Program-made: the position numbers and the translations under genes
Origin: Fimbriimonadaceae bacterium
GTDB lineage: Bacteria; Armatimonadota; Fimbriimonadia; Fimbriimonadales; Fimbriimonadaceae
Assembly (NCBI GenBank): GCA_019638675.1
Contig: JAHBTE010000001.1
Location: 1,954,605 to 2,018,604 of the forward strand
Direction of reading: 5' to 3'
DNA length: 64,000 nt
Part shown: positions 16,343-25,057 of the stretch, piece after piece
Layout of the letters: each line of letters opens with the position of its first letter
Position numbering within the stretch: position 1 is the stretch's first letter
The notes under the pieces: generated by a model
Seen by the model: the letters and a program-made list of their open reading frames with translations, nothing else
Told to the model about the DNA's origin: nothing
Database searches by the model: none

Positions 16343-17926
16343 TTATTCTGCCGCTTGCCGGGTGAAAATCACTTCGCAAACCGTCCAGCCGATCCGGTTT
16401 TCGATCTTAAAGGTGCCGCCTAGTGCCCCGCTGAGCGAACGAATGATTTGCAAGCCGAGCTGACCCGAAGTTTGAGGGTCGAAGTCATCTTTCAGGGGGT
16501 CGCCATCATTGCTCACCCATAAGCCGATTTCGCCATCATTGTCTTCTACTGTAATGTGGATCTCGCCTTCTCGTGAGTTGGCGAAGCCGTGCTCCACCGC
16601 GTTCTGGATCATCTCGTTGAGAATCAGCGCAACCTGGGTGGCTTGGTTCATATTGAGGTGAACTTCATCGCCCCGCACGCTGAACTTGATGCTCTTATCG
16701 GGCAAAATAAACGACTGCTGTTGGTGGTTGCAGAGCATCTCCGCAATGTGTCGGATGCTCACGTGGTCGAGGTCGTCGCGAGAAAGAAGTTCGTGCACCG
16801 AAGCTATCGCCTGGATACGGGCAAGAGAATCAGTAAGTGCATCTTCCAGTGTTTTGTAATGCGATTGCCGCATTTGCAATCGGAGAAGCGACGCCACCTG
16901 TTGCAGGTTATTCTTAACCCGGTGATGCATCTCTTGCATCAGCGTATGGCGAACTTGCAAACGGGAGTGCTCGATGGTCACTGCAGTTTGTTGCGCAAGA
17001 GTCATGAGAACCGAGATTTCGTCGTCGGTGAACTGACGAGTCTCGCCGGTATAACAACTCATCACTCCCACTGGTCGATCCTGCACAATAAGTGGGATGC
17101 AGATCATGCTTCGCAGACCTTGCTCTTCTGCCAAATCGTGTCCAATGTAGTCTTCGTCGTTGAGAACGTCTAGCGTGAAAACCGGTGCACCAGATTGAAT
17201 TGCTTTGCCGGCAATGCTTTCCCCAAGCTTGATTGCTCGCTTACGCTGATATGCTTTGTTCGTGGCTTGGGTAGCACGAAGTATCAGTTCCTGTCGCTCA
17301 TGGTCGAGCAATCGCACTGTGACAACACGGTAGTTAAACCGTTGCGCAGTGATGTTCACCAGCAATTGAAGAACTTCCTCCAGGTACGGGTTTGTGGATA
17401 CGGTTCTTGCGACTTCGCTGAGAATATCTAGCTTGCTTTCGTGAGAGCCAGTTGATAATCCGACTTTGAAAGCCTCAAACATCTGAAAAACTTGCGTGAC
17501 TTCCCGAAGAATTCTGTCGATTTCGTCGGCGAGGAGTGGTGCCCAAGCGACTTCTCGTCGCAGGTACACCACTCCAGATAGAGATTCGGAAACGTGGTAG
17601 GGAATTGCGATGGCTGATCGAAATCGCTCGTCGTCTAAATCTTCCACCGGACGATTGCGCGAGTCGGTGGCAAGCTCGTCGCTTACTTGGATTAGTTCTT
17701 GAGAGGTATATGCTGCGCCAACCAGGCCAACCCCTTTAGCAAGACGGAGCCGTTCGATCAGTTCCGGGCTTCGGGAACTGCTTGTAAGGATTAGTGAGCC
17801 GCCGCTAGCCGCCGTAAGAATATCAACGGCATCTGCTTCAAAAAGGGCCTGAAAATGGCTACCGATAGCCTGGAATCGCTCTTTCTCCGAATTGTGGTCA
17901 CGCCAAGCGGTTAAGAGAGATTCCAC
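16343..17926 (-). CDS. Soluble GAF-domain sensor histidine kinase (HisKA_2 type)
   Basis: The 527-residue kinase has two GAF domains (about 15-150 and 170-320). Next comes a HisKA_2 phosphoacceptor helix with MHHRVKNNLQQ (333-343), then an HATPase domain with the N-box LNEMIQNAVEHG (436-447), NDGDP (473-477) and GQLGLQIIRSL (488-498). There is no membrane segment, so it senses a cytoplasmic ligand or redox state through the GAF domains. HisKA_2 kinases usually phosphorylate stand-alone receivers in stress and light responses. No response regulator is encoded in the window, so this is an orphan kinase. It lies 10 bases after the M16 peptidase gene in the nusA-led run. Confidence 0.9.
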   Translation of the reverse strand: MESLLTAWRDHNSEKERFQAIGSHFQALFEADAVDILTAASGGSLILTSSSRSPELIERLRLAKGVGLVGAAYTSQELIQVSDELATDSRNRPVEDLDDERFRSAIAIPYHVSESLSGVVYLRREVAWAPLLADEIDRILREVTQVFQMFEAFKVGLSTGSHESKLDILSEVARTVSTNPYLEEVLQLLVNITAQRFNYRVVTVRLLDHERQELILRATQATNKAYQRKRAIKLGESIAGKAIQSGAPVFTLDVLNDEDYIGHDLAEEQGLRSMICIPLIVQDRPVGVMSCYTGETRQFTDDEISVLMTLAQQTAVTIEHSRLQVRHTLMQEMHHRVKNNLQQVASLLRLQMRQSHYKTLEDALTDSLARIQAIASVHELLSRDDLDHVSIRHIAEMLCNHQQQSFILPDKSIKFSVRGDEVHLNMNQATQVALILNEMIQNAVEHGFANSREGEIHITVEDNDGEIGLWVSNDGDPLKDDFDPQTSGQLGLQIIRSLSGALGGTFKIENRIGWTVCEVIFTRQAAE

Positions 17927-17936
17927 AAGGCATCAC

Positions 17937-19172
17937 CTATTTGGGGGCTGGCCCAATCACTGTGGTTCGCATGCTGGAAGGCGAGAAGAGTTTGTGTGAA
18001 AGTTCTTGCACTTGCTGAGCGGTGACAGCGTTGATTTTGGCGACAGTTTCTTCCACCGGGATTTGCCGACCGTAAACAATTTCATTCTTGGCCATTCGCA
18101 TCATACGGGCGTTGGTGCTTTCCAATCCTAACACGATGTTTCCGGCGATTTGTTGCTTGACTTTCGCAATCTCAGCATCAGTTGGGCCATCGTAAACCAT
18201 CTTGTCTAACTCGGCGCGAACGACGGTTTGAACTTCATCCCACTTCTCAGCGCTGGTTCCTCCATAGATCGTGAAGGCGCCGCCTGAGTTGTAGCTCATC
18301 ATATAGCTACCGACTGCGTAGACCAAACCCCGTTTTTCACGTACTTCTTGGAATAATCGGCTACTCATTCCTCCGCCGAGAACGCCATCCAAAACAATCA
18401 GACGGTAGAAATCTTGGTCGTCGTGGTAGCTTGCACCAGATGTTCCGATGCAGAAATGAACTTGCTCAACCTCTTTCGCGACATAGTTCAGCCCAGGCTG
18501 AGGGGTTGGTCGTTCCAGTTCCGTAGACTTTTCACCCGATTCAAACCCGCTTAGGTAATCGGTTGACCACTGGACGAATTCATCATGGTCAACTTTGCCG
18601 GTTGCACTCACGACCAGATTGTTAGCTTTGTAGCGGCGATCGATGTACGAAGTCAGGTCATCGCGACCAAAACTTGAAACCGATTCGCTCGTGCCGATGA
18701 TAGAAAGACCAAGTTTATGGTTGGGCCACAGGCCTTGCAGATGAAGATCATGGACCTGGTCGCCTGGCTCATCCTCGCCGCGCTTGATTTCTTCGAGAAC
18801 AACGCCTTTTTCTCGCTCCAATTCTTCGGGGTCAAGCAGAGAATTGGCGAGCATATCGCTCAGAACTTCAAACCCGTTCCCGGCATCTTCAGCCAGTGTT
18901 CGACAGTAGTAGCAAGTGCGCTCTTTGTCGGTGAAGGCATTGAGCATTCCGCCTCGTCCTTCGATTTCTTCGGCGATTTGCTGGCTGTTCCGCTTCGCTG
19001 TACCTTTAAACAGCATGTGTTCAATAAAGTGCGTGATGCCAGCTTCGGCTTCAGTTTCGTGGGAAGAGCCAGTCGTGCACCAGATGCCGATTGCCGCACT
19101 GCCGACATGGGGAAGGTGCTCGGTGAGAACCCGAACTCCGTTCGGCAAAGTCGTCTTTTTAATGCTGTCCAT
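17937..19172 (-). CDS. M16 family zinc metallopeptidase
   Basis: The 411-residue protein carries the inverted zinc motif HFIEH (48-52). The third ligand is in VLEEI, with Glu128 at the usual distance of about 75 residues. Length and layout match single M16B subunits (processing-peptidase-like) with two M16 half-domains; the C-terminal half contains the GGGMSSRLFQEVREKRGL block. No signal peptide is present, so it probably acts in the cytoplasm on peptides. It is 8 bases downstream of the FAH gene in the same operon. Confidence 0.92.
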   Translation of the reverse strand: MDSIKKTTLPNGVRVLTEHLPHVGSAAIGIWCTTGSSHETEAEAGITHFIEHMLFKGTAKRNSQQIAEEIEGRGGMLNAFTDKERTCYYCRTLAEDAGNGFEVLSDMLANSLLDPEELEREKGVVLEEIKRGEDEPGDQVHDLHLQGLWPNHKLGLSIIGTSESVSSFGRDDLTSYIDRRYKANNLVVSATGKVDHDEFVQWSTDYLSGFESGEKSTELERPTPQPGLNYVAKEVEQVHFCIGTSGASYHDDQDFYRLIVLDGVLGGGMSSRLFQEVREKRGLVYAVGSYMMSYNSGGAFTIYGGTSAEKWDEVQTVVRAELDKMVYDGPTDAEIAKVKQQIAGNIVLGLESTNARMMRMAKNEIVYGRQIPVEETVAKINAVTAQQVQELSHKLFSPSSMRTTVIGPAPK

Positions 19173-19180
19173 GTTTATTG

Positions 19181-19969
19181 TTAGCCAATGCGGCTGTTAA
19201 TTGCGCCTAGCCCTTCTATCACTACGCGCACTTTGTCGCCAGGGAGCAGAGTTCTGCCTAATTCGCTCGATTCAAGATCAGGAATAGGTAGGGAAGGCCA
19301 GGCTACGACTTCACCAACCGCCATCGGTGACCGCACGCTTGCCCGTCGAAGCAAATCGTAGAACTCCACGTCGAATGCAAAATTTCGATTTTCGGCAATT
19401 GTGATCCCGTTGATGTAGATGCTGTAAATCCACTGGAACCCAGACTTGGTTTCGCGAATGAGATAATCGCCTAGTTCCTCCGGAGTCACAACGAACGGCG
19501 AAAGCAAAGCACCAATATCGTGTGATTCCGTCCAGATCGCTGGGTTTTTATCCGCCGATTCTTGAAGCGTGTTATCGACAAAACAAAGCATGAACGTGTA
19601 TCCAAGAAGATATCGCTCTGCTTCCTGTGGCTCAATCATCTGATCGCCGTCTTGGAGGACGCCTGCGACTCGAAGTTCAATGCCGAGCTCTTCCACCTGG
19701 GGCGGGAATCCCAAAGTTTCATCCGTCCCTTTCAACTGGTTCGGATTCATGAAGATGTAGCTAAGGATGTATTCGCCGGGCAGGGATTCGAACTGTTCAA
19801 ACAACCGAACTGCGGGAGGTCGCCCGATAGGAGCCATGAACCGCACGTTGGCCGGATCGTGAATTGCTACCGGAGCGTTGCCGTCGGTTTCGTAGATTTT
19901 GCCTTCGTGAAAGACGCCGGTTCGTGGTTCGCCGGGTCGGTTTGCGAGATCAAAGCGGCAGAGCTTCAA
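19181..19969 (-). CDS. Fumarylacetoacetate hydrolase family protein
   Basis: The 262-residue protein fits the FAH fold. A short N-terminal domain is followed by a mixed-beta-roll core with a conserved acidic cluster (VEELGIELRVAGVL near 91-104), a lysine-containing helix, and a C-terminal LLPGDKVRVVIEGLGAI strand that is a family hallmark. Members cleave C-C bonds in beta-diketo acids or tautomerise/decarboxylate oxaloacetate. The start is a TTG at 19969 with GAGG about 12 bases upstream. It follows infB by 18 bases, an unusual neighbour for a catabolic enzyme. Confidence 0.82.
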   Translation of the reverse strand: MKLCRFDLANRPGEPRTGVFHEGKIYETDGNAPVAIHDPANVRFMAPIGRPPAVRLFEQFESLPGEYILSYIFMNPNQLKGTDETLGFPPQVEELGIELRVAGVLQDGDQMIEPQEAERYLLGYTFMLCFVDNTLQESADKNPAIWTESHDIGALLSPFVVTPEELGDYLIRETKSGFQWIYSIYINGITIAENRNFAFDVEFYDLLRRASVRSPMAVGEVVAWPSLPIPDLESSELGRTLLPGDKVRVVIEGLGAINSRIG

Positions 19970-19987
19970 GAGTTCGTAATCCTCGGA

Positions 19988-21931
19988 TTAGTCAATCTGC
20001 ACCATATCGTAGGCTTCAACCACATCGCCCTCTTTGAAGTCATCCCAACCGTTGAACCGCAGACCGCAATCTTGACCAGCAAACATCTCGCGGACGTCTT
20101 GCTTGACATTGCGGAGCGATTCGATCGTGCCTTCAAATACAAGCTCGGTGCCACGGGTAACACGAACCTTGTCGTTGCGGAGAACCTTTCCATCGGTGAC
20201 GTGGCTTCCCGCAACCTTTCCAGCTTTGGTGAGCTTGAAGACAGCGCGGATTTCCACGGTTCCGTGGTACTCCTCTTCGAACTTCGGTTCAAGCATTCCT
20301 TTAACCGCCGCTTCGATATCTTCGATCAGTTCGTAGATGATGGTGTAGGTGCGGATTTCAACTTTCTGCCGTTCGGCTTCAGATTTCGCCTTGTTTTCCG
20401 GCTTGACGTTGAATCCAACGCAGATCGCATCGGCGGTGCTAGCGAGCAGGATGTCGCTTTCGGTAATTGTGCCAACGCCGGAGTGAAGAATGCGAACCTT
20501 GACTTCGTCGTTTTCAATTTTTTCAACGAGCCCACGAACCGCTTCAACCGAACCTTGAACGTCGGCTTTGATAATGAGGTTGAGGTCTTTGACATCTGAA
20601 GATTCAAGATGCTTGCGCAGGTCGCGAAGCGACATCTTCTTTTTCGGGCCAGTCTGCAGTTTTGCTCGTTCTGCGTCTTCACGCTTTCCGGCGACTTCAC
20701 GGGCTTCTCGTTCATCGGCGGCAAAATCAACTCGTTCACCGGCGCCGGGAACGTCGTTAAGGCCAAGAATTTCGACTGGCTGGCTCGGGCCAGCGGTGGT
20801 GACTTTGTTTCCGGCAAAGTCGGACATCGCCTTGATCTTGCCGTAGGTGCGACCAACGATCACAACATCGCCGATTTTGAGGGTTCCTTCTTCAACCAGA
20901 ACCGTGGCTACCGGGCCACGTCCTTTTTCGAGCTGAGCTTCGATTACAACACCTTGGAACGTGCCTTTCGGATCGGCCTTGAGTTCCATGATGTCGGCTT
21001 GAAGCAAAATCATTTCGAGAAGGTGGGGAACACCTTCGCCTGTGTGAGCCGAAACGGGGACACAGATAATGTCGCCGCCGTACGATTCCGGTACGAGTTC
21101 GTAGTTCGGCAAAGCCTGAAGAACCTTATCTACGTTCGCTGAGGGCTTATCAATCTTGTTAATCGCAACAATAATTGGAACTTCTGCGTTTTTGACGTGG
21201 CTGATCGCCTCTTGGGTTTGCGGCATGATGCCGTCGTCAGCGGCAACCACAAGAATTGCGATGTCGGTGACCTGAGCTCCTCGGGCGCGCATAGCGGTAA
21301 ATGCTGCGTGGCCTGGAGTATCGAGGAAAGTAATGACTCCTTCGGGAAGGTCAACTTGGTATGCCCCGATGTGTTGGGTGATTCCACCGTGCTCGCCGCT
21401 GACAACTGTGGTTTTTCGGATGTAGTCGAGAAGGCTGGTTTTGCCGTGGTCAACGTGACCAAGAATTGTAACGACGGGTGGTCTTTTGATTGCACCGGTT
21501 ACTGGCCCGGAAGGTTTTGCTGATGCTTTTGGTTTGCTAGCGGCAGGATCGGCCCACTTTACGGTTTTGCCAAACTCAGCACAAACTTTTTCGGTCAAGT
21601 CATCTGGCAAGGTGGTGGTGAGTGTCACCATGGCTTTGAACTTCTTGATCAAAGCCATTTGAACTTCTTTGTCTGGAACTCCCAGCGCGGATGCTACATC
21701 GCGTGGAGTTCGCCCTGGCGCAAGAGTGACGGTGTCGCCGCCTCCATCTGATGTTGCGAGGTGTTCTTTGAGAAGATCGCGCGTGTCATCGTCGGCCTCG
21801 AAGGAGCCATTGACTACTTCGATTCCATATTCCGCGAGTACAGAGAGCACCTCAGCGGGGGTGACTCCACATTGTTTCGCGAATTCGTTGACATTGATCT
21901 GCATTAGTTGTGAATTTACCTGTGTTGGCAT
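19988..21931 (-). CDS. infB: Translation initiation factor IF-2
   Basis: IF-2 is the GTPase that delivers initiator tRNA to the small ribosomal subunit. The G1 motif GHVDHGKT is at 158-165, switch II DTPGH at 204-208, and NKID follows near 258. The C-terminal domains that bind fMet-tRNA are present. At 647 residues it is a short version with a reduced N-terminal region. The N-terminal IF2N domain is recognisable from the second Met (residue 10, position 21904), where [13 protein letters not shown] aligns with other IF-2 starts. That Met may be the true start and would remove the 16-base overlap with ylxR. Confidence 0.96.
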   Translation of the reverse strand: MPTQVNSQLMQINVNEFAKQCGVTPAEVLSVLAEYGIEVVNGSFEADDDTRDLLKEHLATSDGGGDTVTLAPGRTPRDVASALGVPDKEVQMALIKKFKAMVTLTTTLPDDLTEKVCAEFGKTVKWADPAASKPKASAKPSGPVTGAIKRPPVVTILGHVDHGKTSLLDYIRKTTVVSGEHGGITQHIGAYQVDLPEGVITFLDTPGHAAFTAMRARGAQVTDIAILVVAADDGIMPQTQEAISHVKNAEVPIIVAINKIDKPSANVDKVLQALPNYELVPESYGGDIICVPVSAHTGEGVPHLLEMILLQADIMELKADPKGTFQGVVIEAQLEKGRGPVATVLVEEGTLKIGDVVIVGRTYGKIKAMSDFAGNKVTTAGPSQPVEILGLNDVPGAGERVDFAADEREAREVAGKREDAERAKLQTGPKKKMSLRDLRKHLESSDVKDLNLIIKADVQGSVEAVRGLVEKIENDEVKVRILHSGVGTITESDILLASTADAICVGFNVKPENKAKSEAERQKVEIRTYTIIYELIEDIEAAVKGMLEPKFEEEYHGTVEIRAVFKLTKAGKVAGSHVTDGKVLRNDKVRVTRGTELVFEGTIESLRNVKQDVREMFAGQDCGLRFNGWDDFKEGDVVEAYDMVQID

Positions 21932-22176
21932 AAAGCGGTTTGGACGACCTGCGAAAGGGCGTTAGTTGTGATTTGTTTTTTCATGACTCGGCTGGCAGAG
22001 CGCGAGTCGGCACGATTAAGACAGTCTTCGGTGGGGCAGATGTAGAAGCTGCGACCCGTTTTGGTTTTGGTAGCAATTTTGAGTTCGCCTCGCTCATCCA
22101 CCTGAAAGCGGAGAAGTGAGGCTTGGGGGAATTTAGCCCGGCAAGCGATGCAAGTTCTTACCGGGCTTGCGATCAG
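21916..22176 (-). CDS. ylxR: YlxR family RNA-binding protein, apparently with a non-standard start codon
   Basis: The frame encodes the YlxR (DUF448) family: RTCIACRAKFP near the N-terminus, then a basic stretch ending GRSFYICPTEDCLNRA. Between the nusA stop codon region and the RTCIACR motif this frame holds no ATG, GTG or TTG. The only near-cognate choice is CTG at 22176, which overlaps the nusA stop as CTGA and is preceded by a purine-rich AAGGCGG; an ATC follows it. Starting at the first GTG (22101) would remove the conserved Cys-containing N-terminal third. I therefore place the start at CTG 22176 (86 residues), coupled to nusA. In Bacillus YlxR sits between nusA and infB and has been linked to transcription regulation. 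Confidence 0.75.
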   Translation of the reverse strand: MIASPVRTCIACRAKFPQASLLRFQVDERGELKIATKTKTGRSFYICPTEDCLNRADSRSASRVMKKQITTNALSQVVQTALCQHR

Positions 22177-23219
22177 CTTTGACCGCCTTTTTCTTGTTCA
22201 GCTTGTTCTTCGCTGCGAATGTCGATTTTCCATTCGGTAAGCCGAGCCGCCAGTCGAACGTTCTGTCCGCCGCGACCGATTGCCAAACTGAGCTGTGAAT
22301 CTGGAACCACAACGTACGCTGACTTTTCTTCTTCGTTCATTGTAATCGTATTCACCTTAGCTGGGCTGAGGGCGTTGATGATGAATGTCTTCACATCTTC
22401 GCTGTAAGGCACTACGTCAATCTTTTCTGGCCGTAGCTCGTCCATCAGCACTTGGATTCTTGAACCTCGTTGACCAACACAAGCGCCGACTGCATCAATG
22501 CGCTCATCGTGGCTTTCAACCGCGATTTTGCTTCGTTGTCCAGGCTCACGGGCGATGGACTTGATTTCGACTAATCCTTCTGCGATTTCCGGAACTTCTT
22601 GCTCCAAGAGTTTTCGGAGAAGGTTCGGGTGGCTGCGGCTCGCTACAACCTGGAATCCACGGCGGTCTTCGTCAATCTTGAGAACCAAAACGCGCATCCG
22701 TTCTTGAGGGCGGTAGTCGTCGGTGCCGACTTGCTCGCGCTTAGGCAACACGATTTCGTGTCGGTTTACATTCAGCAAGACGTTTCCTTCTTCTCGCCGA
22801 GCTACGATTCCGCTGACTACATCGCCAACCATGTCGCTGAATTGATCGTGGAGTTTTCGGAGTTCAGCTTCACGAAACTTTTGTTGAAGAACCTGCTTGA
22901 ATGTTTGGGCAGCGATTCGTCCAAACGTGTTGGGATCAACTTCAACCGCGATAAAATCACCGATTTGTGCTTCTGGCTGACGCTTTTGAGCGGCCTGTAC
23001 ACTAATCTGCATACTTGGCTCAAGAACTTCGCCAACGACTTCCTTTTCGATAACCGCTCCGCTCGCAACAGATTTATCTAGGCGGAGAGTGACCTCGCCC
23101 TGAACCGCTTTATATTTTTTGTAAGCGACGGCCAAAGCCTCTTCGAGCTCAATTTTGAGTTCGTCTAAGGAAAGTTCTCTTTCCTGGGCGATAACTTTTA
23201 GCTGGTCCAGAATGTCCAT
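22173..23219 (-). CDS. nusA: Transcription termination/antitermination factor NusA
   Basis: The 348-residue protein has the NusA domain order: an RNA-polymerase-binding N-terminal domain (1-125), S1 (about 130-200), KH1 (about 200-275) and KH2 (about 280-345, with AIGRGGQNVRLA). It lacks the acidic C-terminal repeats of proteobacterial NusA, like Gram-positive and Thermus forms. AAGGAG precedes the ATG by about 10 bases. It heads the nusA-ylxR-infB run. The usual upstream gene rimP is absent; a DUF192 gene lies there instead. Confidence 0.96.
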   Translation of the reverse strand: MDILDQLKVIAQERELSLDELKIELEEALAVAYKKYKAVQGEVTLRLDKSVASGAVIEKEVVGEVLEPSMQISVQAAQKRQPEAQIGDFIAVEVDPNTFGRIAAQTFKQVLQQKFREAELRKLHDQFSDMVGDVVSGIVARREEGNVLLNVNRHEIVLPKREQVGTDDYRPQERMRVLVLKIDEDRRGFQVVASRSHPNLLRKLLEQEVPEIAEGLVEIKSIAREPGQRSKIAVESHDERIDAVGACVGQRGSRIQVLMDELRPEKIDVVPYSEDVKTFIINALSPAKVNTITMNEEEKSAYVVVPDSQLSLAIGRGGQNVRLAARLTEWKIDIRSEEQAEQEKGGQS

Positions 23220-23266
23220 TTCTCGCTTTCTCCTTACTCCGGGTAGGTGCTTCGCGTAACAAAAAA

Positions 23267-23285
23267 GGCGGCCCGTGCGGCCACC
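23267..23285 (-). terminator. Terminator-like hairpin between DUF192 and nusA
   Basis: On the minus strand GGTGGCC and GGCCGCC pair around a 5-base loop and are followed by six T residues (23261-23266). It either ends the DUF192 transcript or, because a promoter-like box lies upstream of it, acts as an attenuator in the nusA leader. Confidence 0.7.
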
Positions 23286-23321
23286 CCCTGTGTATGGAGC
23301 CCTGCCTGGTTGTGATACTTA

Positions 23322-23330
23322 ATTATATCA
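23322..23330 (-). promoter_or_regulatory. Extended -10 promoter upstream of nusA
   Basis: The minus strand reads TGATATAAT, a perfect extended -10 element (TGnTATAAT), about 103 bases before the nusA ATG. No good -35 box is visible, as is common with extended -10 promoters. The element lies inside an inverted repeat (23305-23340; CCTGG..GTGATA..TATCAC..CCAGG), so a repressor or RNA structure may also act here. The terminator-like hairpin at 23267-23285 is downstream of the expected transcription start. Confidence 0.5.
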
Positions 23331-23354
23331 CGTTCCCAGGCAGAGTAATAGACC

Positions 23355-23855
23355 TTAATCCTTTGCTTTTACTCGGCTAGAGATTGCAACAAAATCACCA
23401 GCTCTAACACCTAACTTCTTGAACAGTCCAGCCTTGAATTCGATTGCATATTTAGCGTTTCCGTAAGAACTGTAATCCGTAGTTTCATCAAGTGCTTTCA
23501 TTGTGTAAGTGCGGACAATTCGACCTGTAGAATCAACATAAGCGATATCAAGAGGGACGAGTGTATTTCGCATCCAGAACCGCAGTTCACGAGCGGAAGA
23601 AAACACAAACACCATCGCCTGTTTTTCAGTGAAGTCTTTGTCTTCGAGGAACATCATTCCTTCGGCTCTTTTTGTATCGGTATCCATCACCCAAGCTTTG
23701 AGCTCATGCTTGTCTTTTAGCACGATGGTTGTGGTTTCCAAATCTTTAAGCTGATAAAGCCGCTTGTCATTGTGGCGAAGCGGAGCGACATCGGGGTCTT
23801 GCTGTGTTTGCGCTGGCAAGATGGAAATAGCGAGCAAAAGGGATGTGAGCATCAT
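23355..23855 (-). CDS. DUF192 family exported protein
   Basis: The 166-residue protein has a short signal peptide (about 1-17) and the DUF192 core. AEGMMFLEDKDF is the conserved ERxxGLMFR-like block, and FWMRNTLVPLDIAYVDSTG is the diagnostic central motif. The family is small, secreted or periplasmic, sometimes Ni- or metal-associated, and without an agreed biochemical role. No partner gene is evident: leuD upstream is 49 bases away and a terminator-like hairpin follows. Confidence 0.85.
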   Translation of the reverse strand: MMLTSLLLAISILPAQTQQDPDVAPLRHNDKRLYQLKDLETTTIVLKDKHELKAWVMDTDTKRAEGMMFLEDKDFTEKQAMVFVFSSARELRFWMRNTLVPLDIAYVDSTGRIVRTYTMKALDETTDYSSYGNAKYAIEFKAGLFKKLGVRAGDFVAISSRVKAKD

Positions 23856-23904
23856 GATGATCCTGCGACTTAATTAGTTTAGACGCTTTTGGCAGTAGGA
23901 AGTT

Positions 23905-24501
23905 TTACTGAGATGGGGCAAAGCTGTTCCAAGACTTCTCAAATTCAGCAATCTCCGTATCGTAAACAAGGGTTGTGCCGACCAAATCTAATCCTTGCAG
24001 AAGTTGGTTTTTGGTTGCGGCGTTGATTTCAAACGGCATTTCTTCGCCATTAGCAATCACTTTTTGATTAGGGAGATCAATTGTAATAATTGCCCCTTGT
24101 CCGAGAGCCGTGATTTTGTTGTGTGATTCAGCGGGGAGTTCAACCAGAAGCAATCCACAGTTTGCGGAGTTTTGCCGGAAAATATCGCTGTACCCGGGAG
24201 AATCCGGATCAACCCTTGCTATGACCGCCATAAATCCTGCTTGCTGGATTGCCCAAACCGCGTGCTCGCGCGATGAACCGCATCCAAAGTTTGTTCCAGT
24301 CACCAGGATTGATGCGCCCTCAGCTTCAGCCTGGTCAAGAGGGAAGCATGACTCCTGTTTGCGGACGTCAGCAAAAAGGAGTTCGCCATAACCCGATTTT
24401 GTGACCATGGTTAAGAATCTGGCGGGGATGATTCGATCTGTATCCACGTGGTCTTGAGGATAGATTGCGATTTTGCCGCTTGCAACGGTGAATCCGGGCA
24501 T
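23905..24501 (-). CDS. leuD: 3-isopropylmalate dehydratase small subunit
   Basis: LeuD pairs with LeuC to isomerise 2-isopropylmalate to 3-isopropylmalate in leucine synthesis. Motifs present are DHVDTDRIIPARFL (17-30), the substrate-binding GTNFGCGSSREHAVWA (69-84), and the YSDIFRQNSANCGLL block. The length of 198 residues is normal for the family, including archaeal-type small subunits. No leuC, leuA or leuB is in the window. A TAATCT box lies 5 bases before the ATG and just after a terminator, so it is probably transcribed alone, perhaps as a leaderless mRNA. Confidence 0.93.
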   Translation of the reverse strand: MPGFTVASGKIAIYPQDHVDTDRIIPARFLTMVTKSGYGELLFADVRKQESCFPLDQAEAEGASILVTGTNFGCGSSREHAVWAIQQAGFMAVIARVDPDSPGYSDIFRQNSANCGLLLVELPAESHNKITALGQGAIITIDLPNQKVIANGEEMPFEINAATKNQLLQGLDLVGTTLVYDTEIAEFEKSWNSFAPSQ

Positions 24502-24506
24502 GAATT

Positions 24507-24512
24507 AGATTA
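24507..24512 (-). promoter_or_regulatory. -10 box of leuD, near-leaderless
   Basis: The minus strand shows TAATCT 5 bases before the leuD ATG. Because a terminator ends the upstream operon at 24534, leuD needs its own promoter, and this is the only -10-like box in the short gap. Confidence 0.4.
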
Positions 24513-24533
24513 TGAACAGTTTCGGCATAAAAA

Positions 24534-24561
24534 ACCCCCTGAGAGTGCCGCCCTCAGGGGT
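24534..24561 (-). terminator. Intrinsic terminator after sepF
   Basis: CCCCTGAG (24536-24543) and CTCAGGGG (24553-24560) form a perfect 8-base stem. On the minus strand it is followed by six T residues. It ends the yggS-sepF transcript before leuD. Confidence 0.85.
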
Positions 24562-24628
24562 AATTTTGGTTCCCATTTGCTTTCGCTGTTTACGCTTTAG
24601 TTAGAAATTGATTGTGGGAATTTGTGGA

Positions 24629-25030
24629 TTAGTTACGACCAGCGACCATTCGCTGACTTGCCGGAGCAACTTCTACATGCGCAGAAGCAGGTGCGAGAAG
24701 GTAAACGCCGTCACCGAGTTCTTCCCAACTGCCTTCGGCGTTGTAGTTCACGCCGCACATAAAGTCTTTGATCTTTTCTCGAAGGTCTTGCGGGCAAGCG
24801 GAGATGTTTAGAACTTGTTGCTCGCCTCGCTTGAGGCCATCAGCAGCAGCAACCGCATCTTGGAATGAAACAACTTGGCGTCGAACTGTAACGTGGTAAC
24901 GGTGCACAGTGTGCACTTTGAGGTTGGTTCGAGTGGGGACGTGGTCTGTGTCCATTTCTTCCACGTCTTCGCGTACGAAAAATTCGCGAATGCGACCAAA
25001 GAGGCCGGTTTGTTCCAGAGTTTCTTCCAT
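24629..25030 (-). CDS. sepF: Cell division protein SepF
   Basis: SepF binds FtsZ and tethers it to the membrane. The 133-residue protein has an amphipathic N-terminus (GLFGRIREFFV, 9-19) likely to insert into the membrane. A short acidic linker follows, then the SepF core (about 50-120), with VSFQDAVAAADGLKRGEQQVLNI in short order and GDGVYLLAP near the end. SepF is typical of Firmicutes, Actinobacteria, Cyanobacteria and some diderm Terrabacteria. It is 27 bases after yggS, the same order as in Gram-positive division clusters. Confidence 0.9.
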   Translation of the reverse strand: MEETLEQTGLFGRIREFFVREDVEEMDTDHVPTRTNLKVHTVHRYHVTVRRQVVSFQDAVAAADGLKRGEQQVLNISACPQDLREKIKDFMCGVNYNAEGSWEELGDGVYLLAPASAHVEVAPASQRMVAGRN

Positions 25031-25057
25031 GATTCCTGATATCCCTTCCGTAGGAGT

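Noticed and set aside
19562-20599. 345-codon open frame on the plus strand opposite FAH and infB
   Set aside because: It is antisense to two certain genes and its composition mirrors theirs; no family or start signal supports it.
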